From Actinopolyspora erythraea (GTDB lineage Bacteria; Actinomycetota; Actinomycetes; Mycobacteriales; Pseudonocardiaceae), in the NCBI RefSeq assembly GCF_002263515.1, contig NZ_CP022752.1, positions 1-64,000 on the forward strand: a stretch of DNA of 64,000 nt, in the 5' to 3' direction. Within the stretch, counting starts at the first letter, position 1; every line of letters starts with the position of its first letter. This document shows, one piece after another, positions 58,678 to 64,000 of this stretch. The notes under the pieces are model-generated. The model did not search any database. It worked only from the letters and a program-made list of their open reading frames with translations, and was not told the DNA's origin. Made by a program: the position numbers and the translations under genes.

Positions 58678-59457
58678 ATGGCGGGCAACAGCAGGCAGTC
58701 CGGCCGTTCGGTGACCGAACGTGCGCTGAGCGTGCTCACCACCTTCGGTCCCGACGCCCACCGGCTCTCGCTGACCGAGATCGCGCAGCGCGCCGAGATC
58801 CCGCTGGCCACCGCCCACCGGCTGGTGGGCGAGCTGGAGAACTGGGGCGCGTTGCAGCGCGAGTCCGACGGGCGCTACGCGATCGGGCTGCGGCTGTGGG
58901 AGCTCGGGCTGCTGGCGCCGGTGCACACCTGCCTGCGTGGCGTGGCGATGCCCCACATGCAGCAGCTGCACGAGCGGACCGGCGCCAACGTGCAGCTGGC
59001 GGTGCGCGACGGGTTGCAGGCCGTCTACGTCGAGAAGCTCACCGGCAGGCGTTCCACCCCGATCATCTCCCGCAGTGGCGGCAGGCTGCCGCTGCACACC
59101 ACCGGGGTTGGCAAGGTGCTGCTGGCGCACGCCTCCCGCGAGGTGGTCCAGGAGTACTGCGCGCACCACCTGTCCCGCCACACCCCTTACACGATCGTCG
59201 AGCCGGGGAGGCTGGTGCGCGAGCTCGGCGGCATCCGGCGGCGCGGTTTCGCCTGGACCACCGAGGAGATGACGCTGGGGTCCTGCTCGGTGGCCGTGCC
59301 GGTGTGCTCCGAGGGCGAGGTGGTGGCCGCCCTCGGGCTGGTGGTCGACAGCGCGCGCGCCGAGGTGGCCAAGCTCGTCCGCCCGCTCTCCCGCGCGGCG
59401 GAGTCGGTCGGCAACCGGCTGGTGGAGACGACGCGGGCGACGGCCGAGGTGGAGTGA
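58678..59457 (+). CDS. IclR family transcriptional regulator
   Basis: A 259-residue regulator: N-terminal winged helix (RSVTERALSVLTTFGPDAHRLSLTEIAQRAEIPLATAHRLVGEL) and C-terminal ligand-binding domain (VYVEKLTGRRSTPIISRSGGRLPLHTTGVGKVLLAHA, GSCSVAVPVCS, AALGLVVDS). IclR proteins usually respond to small carboxylates or aromatics. ATG 58678 has GGGAGAGG 6 bases upstream, so a longer in-frame start at 58540 is rejected. The closest candidate target is the upstream MFS gene. Confidence 0.93.
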   Translation: MAGNSRQSGRSVTERALSVLTTFGPDAHRLSLTEIAQRAEIPLATAHRLVGELENWGALQRESDGRYAIGLRLWELGLLAPVHTCLRGVAMPHMQQLHERTGANVQLAVRDGLQAVYVEKLTGRRSTPIISRSGGRLPLHTTGVGKVLLAHASREVVQEYCAHHLSRHTPYTIVEPGRLVRELGGIRRRGFAWTTEEMTLGSCSVAVPVCSEGEVVAALGLVVDSARAEVAKLVRPLSRAAESVGNRLVETTRATAEVE

Positions 59458-59918
59458 GCGGGGCCCTCGGGACCAGTCGCCGCGGGTGTCCGCCGGGCGA
59501 GCCGGTCCGGGACGTTCGACCGGGGCTCGTCGGTGGGAGCGCGACGGTGGCGCGCACGGTTCTCGGAGGAGGCCCGGGCGTGTGGTTGTGGGGACCTGCC
59601 CCGCTGTGGCCGAATGGCGTCTGCTGTTCACCCGTGTGGGGAAACTCAGTGAAAGGCACCGCGTGGCAACTCACCGCTGACTAACCCGAATGGCGGTCAA
59701 GCCGGACCGAATCCCCCGAACCATTCAGCGACCGGTCACCGACGTCTGCTGTCCGTCTGTCGCAGCGGACCCGAGGTGAGCGCGTACGAACCGCTCGCGG
59801 CTGTTCTAGTCGGATGCACGTGCAGACGTGCCGAGTACGCGGCGCAGGAACCGCTTTCGACGGTGCCGCCCGCCTCGGCCGCTCGTTTTTCGCGCAATCA
59901 GCCTTGGAGGCGGGAAAG
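59458..59918. other. Intergenic region
   Basis: 461 bp between the IclR gene and the next gene. An in-frame extension of the downstream gene to 59814 exists, but no gene or clear repeat is seen. The right part (59650-59760) is less GC-rich and may hold a promoter. Confidence 0.4.
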
Positions 59919-60569
59919 TTGACCGCGACACCGGGATACGCCGCGAGGGACAACCGCGGCGACAACGGCTTTCGGATCCGTTCGACCTCGCTCACCGACA
60001 CCTGTGGACTGCCGGACTCCGTGGAGGAGCTGGCGGCGATCTCCGTCGGGGAGCTCGACTGGGCGGGCAGCGTGCTGCCGCCCGTGCGGCTGCTGGGACG
60101 TCGTGTCGTCCCGGTGGCCGAGCTGGTGCCGGACGCGCACGCCGAGCGGGTCTGCGTCGGCAGCGGGCCGGTGCTGGACCGTACGGAGATCGCGACCTGG
60201 GTCTGGCCTGAGATGAGCGACCGGGTGCCGCCGGCGGCGGCGCGGGTGTCGGGAGTGCTGGCCCCGGCGCGGCACTGGCGTACCGCGCTGACGGCCGCGG
60301 TGCCCTTCGCGCGGTTCACCAGCGCGGCGATCGTGGTTCCGCGCGGTGTCAGCGATCGCGACGACTTCGTGTCGAGCTGCCTGATCCGGGCTCGGCAGTT
60401 CGGCGTGGCGGTGCTCAGCGCCGACGAGCACAGCGTCCGGGTGGAGCTGGAGGGGCGTTCGTTCGCCGACACCGCTCCGGCGGAGCAGACCGCCGTTTCC
60501 CGCTGGGTCAACGAAGTGGTTTACGACCAGCTGCTGGCCTCCGAGACGCCGGCACCTTCGCGCAACTGA
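59919..60569 (+). CDS. Hypothetical protein
   Basis: A 216-residue protein of unknown family. TTG 59919 is selected because GGAGG lies 8 bases upstream. No membrane helix or signal peptide is visible. The body is a mixed alpha/beta sequence (VEELAAISVGELDWAGSVLPPVRLLGRRVVPVAELVPD, TSAAIVVPRGVSDRDDFVSSCLIRARQFGVAVLSAD), and the last ~60 residues look like a small nuclease- or Rossmann-like strand-helix pattern, though I cannot name it. It is followed by a strong terminator. Codon use is like the chromosomal neighbours. Confidence 0.65.
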   Translation: MTATPGYAARDNRGDNGFRIRSTSLTDTCGLPDSVEELAAISVGELDWAGSVLPPVRLLGRRVVPVAELVPDAHAERVCVGSGPVLDRTEIATWVWPEMSDRVPPAAARVSGVLAPARHWRTALTAAVPFARFTSAAIVVPRGVSDRDDFVSSCLIRARQFGVAVLSADEHSVRVELEGRSFADTAPAEQTAVSRWVNEVVYDQLLASETPAPSRN

Positions 60570-60796
60570 GCTCGACGGCCGGTCGTCGCCACGCGGCCGG
60601 ACATCGTGGTGTGGACATCGCTTGCCGGACGTGCGGCGCTCGTGGGCGGTTCGCGGGGCCCGTGGGGTCCATGCGCGACACGAGCGGTTCTGGTTTTTCG
60701 GTGGAGTCCGGCGCGGCGCGCCCGGTGTCGGTCCTGAGTGGTGGGTGAAACCGCGTCGAGGGATTCCGGGAGAGTTCTGAACGGACGGAAGTGACG
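60570..60796. other. Intergenic region
   Basis: Non-coding stretch between the hypothetical gene and the terminator at 60797; nothing recognisable. Confidence 0.4.
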
Positions 60797-60830
60797 AGGG
60801 CCGACATCGCCGGTGCGGTGTCGGCCCTTT
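60797..60830. terminator. Terminator between converging genes
   Basis: AGGGCCGACA (60797-60806) pairs with TGTCGGCCCT (60819-60828) over a 12-base loop, followed by TT. It separates the plus-strand unknown gene from the minus-strand accessory pair. Confidence 0.75.
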
Positions 60831-60893
60831 GGTGTGCCGGGGGAGATCCGGGAGCCGCACGGGCTCGGAGAGGGCCCCTCCTGCTCGGGGCGT

Positions 60894-61511
60894 TCAGGCC
60901 GTCACGAGGCGGTGTTTGCCGATGTAGCCGGGTTCGGGGGCGTGTTCGCGGGGCTCGGGCAGGCTGAGCAGCCTGGCGAGGTCGTCTTCGGTGAGGCTGG
61001 TGGGGTGGCGTGGGCGTTGTCTGCTCGCGGTCGGGGGTTGGTAGTCGGGGTGGTTGAGCAGGGCGAGTTTTTCAGCTGGTGTGGGATTGGGGTCGGGTCG
61101 GTGGCCGAGGGTGTGCCACCAGTCGGAGTCGGGGGAGCGGTCGGGGCCGTGCAGCACGATCGTGGCCCGCTCCAGTAGTGAGCCCGGTGGTGGGAACCAG
61201 GGTCTTCCCGACGCGGGCGGGTGAGGGCGAGGAGTGGTCGAGGCGGCACCGTCCACAGTGTTGCCCGTGGTGGTGTGGTGGGCTGGTCGGTTCGGGGTGG
61301 GGGTGTGCTGGGTGAGCAGGTGTGCCACCGTCAGCGCGCCGGGGCCGGCGTCGGCGTGCTCGCCGTGCCCGCCCCGTAGTGGGGCCAGGGTGCCCGCCAG
61401 GGCCAGTGCGAGGGCTGTGCCCAGCGCGATCAGCGGTCCGGGCGGTTGAACCAGCAGCAGCCCGAGCGGCTGGACCAGCACGGCCGGGCCCAACGTGCTC
61501 GCCGCCGTCAC
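60894..61511 (-). CDS. Hypothetical membrane-anchored protein of the XRE/DUF397 locus
   Basis: A 205-residue protein with an N-terminal hydrophobic region (TLGPAVLVQPLGLLLVQPPGPLIALGTALALALAGTLA), a His/Pro/Thr-rich middle, and a hydrophilic C terminus (SDWWHTLGHRPDPNPTPAEKLALLNHPDYQPP, then EDDLARLLSLPEP). I recognise no family. Its start overlaps the stop of the 99-residue gene as ATGA, so the two are translationally coupled and transcribed away from the XRE regulator. Confidence 0.65.
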   Translation of the reverse strand: MTAASTLGPAVLVQPLGLLLVQPPGPLIALGTALALALAGTLAPLRGGHGEHADAGPGALTVAHLLTQHTPTPNRPAHHTTTGNTVDGAASTTPRPHPPASGRPWFPPPGSLLERATIVLHGPDRSPDSDWWHTLGHRPDPNPTPAEKLALLNHPDYQPPTASRQRPRHPTSLTEDDLARLLSLPEPREHAPEPGYIGKHRLVTA

Positions 61512-61807
61512 AGCGCGTCTCCGTCCCGGCCGAACCGCTCACGCAGGCGGCGGCTGACCTCTTGTTCGCGTTGTTCCTGCTGGCGGCCGTGCTCGATGGC
61601 CGCGCTCATGCAGATGTCGCAGGTGGGCACCAGCCAGTCCACCTCGCACGGATCGATCAGGACGACCTGCTGCCCGCACAACGTGTCGCGTTGTTGCTGC
61701 GGACGCGGCCGGACCTCACGGGAGAAGGCGTGGCGAAACCCGCCCACCGGGTTCCACCACACCACCGGACCCGACCAGCCCCACCCCAGCAACGGAACCT
61801 CAAGCAT
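61508..61807 (-). CDS. Small hypothetical Cys/Arg-rich protein
   Basis: A 99-residue protein. ATG 61807 has AAGGAG 8 bases upstream; the GTG 3 codons earlier touches the Shine-Dalgarno. Trp-rich N terminus (GWGWSGPVVWWNPVGG), then CGQQVVLIDPCEVDWLVPTCDICMSAAIEHG, whose cysteines (C-x-n-C and CDIC) could bind zinc, and a charged helix at the end. Unknown family. It is divergent from the XRE gene and shares the 122-bp palindrome-rich control region. Confidence 0.65.
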   Translation of the reverse strand: MLEVPLLGWGWSGPVVWWNPVGGFRHAFSREVRPRPQQQRDTLCGQQVVLIDPCEVDWLVPTCDICMSAAIEHGRQQEQREQEVSRRLRERFGRDGDAL

Positions 61808-61847
61808 CACGAACACTCCTTACTTCATTACGTGCCTGTATGATCAC

Positions 61848-61863
61848 CTGTCGTTATCGACAG
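61848..61863. promoter_or_regulatory. Inverted repeat in the XRE divergent control region
   Basis: CTGTCG-TTAT-CGACAG, 6-bp perfect arms. It lies in an AT-rich gap between two divergent genes. Confidence 0.6.
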
Positions 61864-61873
61864 TAGATGACGT

Positions 61874-61889
61874 CTATCTAATTAGATAG
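61874..61889. promoter_or_regulatory. Perfect 16-bp palindrome upstream of the XRE gene
   Basis: CTATCTAATTAGATAG is fully self-complementary and unusually AT-rich for this genome. It sits 40 bp before the XRE start, where an autoregulatory operator would be expected. Confidence 0.65.
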
Positions 61890-61929
61890 CTAGATCGCCT
61901 AAAGGTGTGAAGTCGTGAAGGAGTGCGCT

Positions 61930-62796
61930 ATGGCCCCGAGCTCGCCAACCGTTGCCGCCTGGGAACTGGGACGTCGCCTTCGTGAGAAGCGCGACGAAGC
62001 CGGGCTGAGTGCCACGGCTGCTGCCAAGAAGTTCGGGATCACTGCTGCTTACCTGTCGGAGTTCGAGAACGGGAAGAAGAACATCGGCGAAGAACGCCTC
62101 ACGGCACTGGCCGAGGCCTACGAACTTGATGGCGAGGAAGCCGCCGAGCTGCGTAGTCTTCGTGACGAAGCGGGAAGCCGTGGTTGGTGGAGCGAGTACT
62201 CCGCTCTGTTCAGCGATGAGCTGCTGCGCTTTTTCGGCTACGAACACGGCGCTGAGAGTGTGCGGTCCTACGACAGCGCCATCGTCAACGGGCTACTGCA
62301 AACCGAGAACTATGCTCGGGCCGTCATCGAGGCAGGCGCTCCAAACATCCGCTTGGCAGAAGTTGAGCGCAGGCTCGAATGCCGCCTGCGGCGGCAACAC
62401 CGCATCACCGGCTCCGAACCGCTCCACCTCAACTCGGTGATAAGCGAAGCAGCGCTGCATCAGCGAATCGGCGGGGCTGGGGTGCTGGCCGAACAGCTCG
62501 AACATCTCGTAAAACTCATCAACACTCACCCCGATACTCTCGATATTCGCATCGTTCCCTTCGAGGTGACCGGGCACGACGCCATCGGTGGTTCACCATT
62601 TCTGCTCATGACGTTCCCGACCGGCAAGCTGCCGATGCTGCTGTGGCACGAGACCGTGACGAGTACGCAGCTGATCACCGATTCACTGACCATCCGCGAA
62701 CACAGCCTCGCACACACCGAAGCCAGCAAAGCTGCTCTGAACCGTGAAGACTCACTGAACAAGATCGTCTCGGCTTCCCGAAACTTGCAAGGTTAA
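61930..62796 (+). CDS. XRE-type regulator with DUF5753 domain
   Basis: A 288-residue protein: N-terminal helix-turn-helix (LGRRLREKRDEAGLSATAAAKKFGITAAYLSEFENGKKN) and a C-terminal DUF5753 domain (VNGLLQTENYARAVIEAG, RRLECRLRRQHRITG, DIRIVPFEVTGHDAIGGSPFLLMTFP). This architecture, paired with a DUF397 gene, is abundant in actinobacteria; WhiJ and BldB-linked pairs control development, and DUF397 proteins are thought to modulate their regulator. ATG 61930 has GAAGGAG 6 bases upstream. GC content is lower than in surrounding genes. Confidence 0.92.
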   Translation: MAPSSPTVAAWELGRRLREKRDEAGLSATAAAKKFGITAAYLSEFENGKKNIGEERLTALAEAYELDGEEAAELRSLRDEAGSRGWWSEYSALFSDELLRFFGYEHGAESVRSYDSAIVNGLLQTENYARAVIEAGAPNIRLAEVERRLECRLRRQHRITGSEPLHLNSVISEAALHQRIGGAGVLAEQLEHLVKLINTHPDTLDIRIVPFEVTGHDAIGGSPFLLMTFPTGKLPMLLWHETVTSTQLITDSLTIREHSLAHTEASKAALNREDSLNKIVSASRNLQG

Positions 62797-62810
62797 CTAC
62801 AGTCCCGCAT

Positions 62811-63014
62811 ATGGCAGGAGACCTGGCACCACACACATGGCGCAAATCCAGCCGCAGCGCCAACAACGCTCACTGCGTCGAAGTCGGCTTCGCCGACACC
62901 ACCATCGCCGTCCGCGATACCAAGGATCGGGCGGGTGGCACCCTGACCGTCACTCCCGCGGCCTGGGCCGGGTTCGTGGAGCGGCTCAAGACCGGCGACT
63001 ACGACCAGGGCTGA
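62811..63014 (+). CDS. DUF397 protein
   Basis: A 67-residue protein starting MAGDLAPHTWRKSSRSANNAHCVEV, the family-defining WRKSSxSxxxxxCVEV, then IAVRDTKDRAGGTLTVTPAAWAGFVERLKTG. It is encoded 14 bp after the XRE-DUF5753 gene, as expected for a cognate pair, and likely binds or antagonises that regulator. Length and motifs are normal. Confidence 0.94.
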   Translation: MAGDLAPHTWRKSSRSANNAHCVEVGFADTTIAVRDTKDRAGGTLTVTPAAWAGFVERLKTGDYDQG

Positions 63015-63370
63015 GCTCGCCCCTCACACCGCTACACTGCAGCCGAGGCGCTGTGGCCGGGGCGGCGTTTTCTCGCGGAATCCACGCAGCCCCGGCGCTA
63101 CGCGGTTGGGATGGCATCCTCGAGCGGAGTCGCGGATCGTTCGACAGAACGGAGTGGCCTCGCCGGGTTGGCTGCTCCCCACGTGTCCCCATGCGCGAGT
63201 AGTGCCGACCGCGCTGGGCCATCCGAGTGATCACAGCGCGTTCCCGGAACACCTCGGAGTGCTGATCGTCATAGTGCCGGTGGGTCCATCCCACTGACGC
63301 GGCGTGTCCCGCTGCGGCAGGATGTGCCCCGGTTTTCGGATCATGACAGCACCCACAGGGAGGAACAGAC
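63015..63370. other. Intergenic region
   Basis: 356 bp between the DUF397 gene and the next gene. No gene seen. GGGAGG precedes the next start (63357-63362). The block is less structured than other gaps. Confidence 0.4.
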
Positions 63371-63703
63371 ATGAGCCAGGACGGTTTCAGCGTCGACCAC
63401 GACAAACTCAAAGCAGCCGTCGAAGAACTCCGAAAAGCACGGGAGGAGGCCGCAGAGCTCGCTGAAAACTCAACAACAATCGGCCCGGGGGAGTTGACCG
63501 CCTACGACGAGACCACCGGCAAGGCACGTGAGGCGTTCCAGAAGCGTATGAGTGATCCCGAAGGGTCACTTCGTGCTGCCGCTGAGGATATTCGTAACAA
63601 GCTGGACGAGAAGATCGCCGCCTACGAGGCCCTGCTGCGCGAGTACGGCATCGCCGACGACAACGCGTCGCTCGCGCAGCGCGACAGCGAAAGGCGGAGC
63701 TGA
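63371..63703 (+). CDS. Small helical protein, WXG100/ESX-like in size
   Basis: A 110-residue charged protein: MSQDGFSVDHDKLKAAVEEL then long helices (RKAREEAAELAENS, ...SLRAAAEDIRNKLDEKIAAYEALLREYG). The two-helix layout and length recall type VII secretion substrates and partner proteins, and the mid-region has TAYDETTGKAREAFQKRM instead of a WXG loop. No WXG is present, so the assignment is only structural. It stands 5 bp before a lipoprotein gene, so they probably act together. GC content is lower than in the core region. Confidence 0.6.
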   Translation: MSQDGFSVDHDKLKAAVEELRKAREEAAELAENSTTIGPGELTAYDETTGKAREAFQKRMSDPEGSLRAAAEDIRNKLDEKIAAYEALLREYGIADDNASLAQRDSERRS

Positions 63704-63708
63704 GCACC

Positions 63709-64000
63709 GTGGGAAACGTCATGACCACACTACGCCGCGGCGCCCTGTTCGCGGGCGGCCTCGCCCTGACCATGGCACTGGCCGCCTGTTCCAGCGATTC
63801 AACAGGACACCCCGATTCCCCGGCGGAAACAACCACCGGCAACGCGACCTCGTCCGGTTCACAGTCCGGAACCGGAATAACCAACCCCAAAAACCCCGCC
63901 GCCCTCGAACCCTGCGAACTACTAACCAACGAAGCCGCCAGCACACTGGGCGTAACCACCAACGGAGAAAGAAGACAGAACGACCTCAAACCCGACCTCC
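63709..64000 (+). CDS. DUF3558-like lipoprotein, partial
   Basis: The gene runs off the right edge; no stop is visible. GTG 63709 (or ATG 63721) gives MTTLRRGALFAGGLALTMAL followed by AACSSDS, a type II signal peptide with the lipid-attached Cys. A Ser/Thr-rich spacer and then PCELLTNEAASTLGV follow, the start of a DUF3558 domain common in actinobacterial lipoproteins. The codon use (many AAC, ACC, AAA) is lighter in GC than in most neighbours. It probably forms an operon with the upstream helical gene. Confidence 0.8.
   Translation, partial: MGNVMTTLRRGALFAGGLALTMALAACSSDSTGHPDSPAETTTGNATSSGSQSGTGITNPKNPAALEPCELLTNEAASTLGVTTNGERRQNDLKPDL

Overview
The window is the replication-origin region of a high-GC actinobacterium. 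It opens with dnaA, followed by an oriC full of DnaA boxes, then dnaN, a short gnd, recF, a DciA/DUF721 gene, gyrB and gyrA. The order that follows (DUF3566 gene, tRNA-Ile, DLW-39 peptide, tRNA-Ala, then cwsA-like, ppiA, PH-domain gene, crgA, trpG, and the pknB-pknA-pbpA-rodA-pstP-fhaB-fhaA operon ending at a tRNA-Leu) matches the first ~25 kb of Mycobacterium tuberculosis as I remember it. Rhomboid, class E sortase and XRE-DUF5753/DUF397 genes suit the Pseudonocardiales. A Saccharopolyspora- or Actinopolyspora-like genus is my guess and is not proven by the sequence.

Layout. 1-13.6 kb: replication and topoisomerase core and two tRNAs. 13.6-20.1 kb: an accessory insertion with a VOC protein, a DUF1648 protein, a methyltransferase, a MerR-peroxiredoxin fusion, a decayed epimerase, a small unknown gene and two SRPBCC paralogues that share an identical 153-bp block. 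20.1-24.6 kb: cwsA-like, ppiA, rhomboid, PH-domain gene, crgA, sortase and a small membrane protein. 24.9-27.0 kb: a TrkA/TrkH-type potassium uptake pair inserted before trpG. 28.0-38.1 kb: the Ser/Thr kinase, cell-wall and FHA operon on the minus strand, with 4-nt ATGA overlaps between most genes. 38.4-60.6 kb: mixed chromosomal genes (Spo0M, DedA, HelD, MerR, frameshifted SulP, ADP-ribosylglycohydrolase, RF3, two MFS transporters, a Cys-rich copper protein with a flavin disulfide reductase, two CNNM/CBS proteins, IclR). 60.9-64.0 kb: a lower-GC accessory block with an XRE-DUF5753/DUF397 module, two small divergent genes, a small helical protein and a DUF3558-like lipoprotein cut by the window end.

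How the parts work together. The left half couples DNA replication (DnaA, clamp, RecF, DciA, gyrase) with division and elongation of the cell wall (CwsA, CrgA, PknA/B, PbpA, RodA, PstP, FhaA/B). Four observations go beyond routine annotation: (1) a 20-bp palindrome centred on ACGT lies upstream of helD, sulP and prfC, which suggests a small regulon joining RNA-polymerase recycling, anion transport and a translation factor; (2) a ~130-bp intergenic repeat occurs in four copies; (3) a MerR regulator is fused to a PrxQ-like peroxiredoxin behind a MerR-type promoter; (4) two perfect DnaA boxes sit 20 kb from oriC next to crgA. No CRISPR array, transposase, integrase or rRNA was seen.
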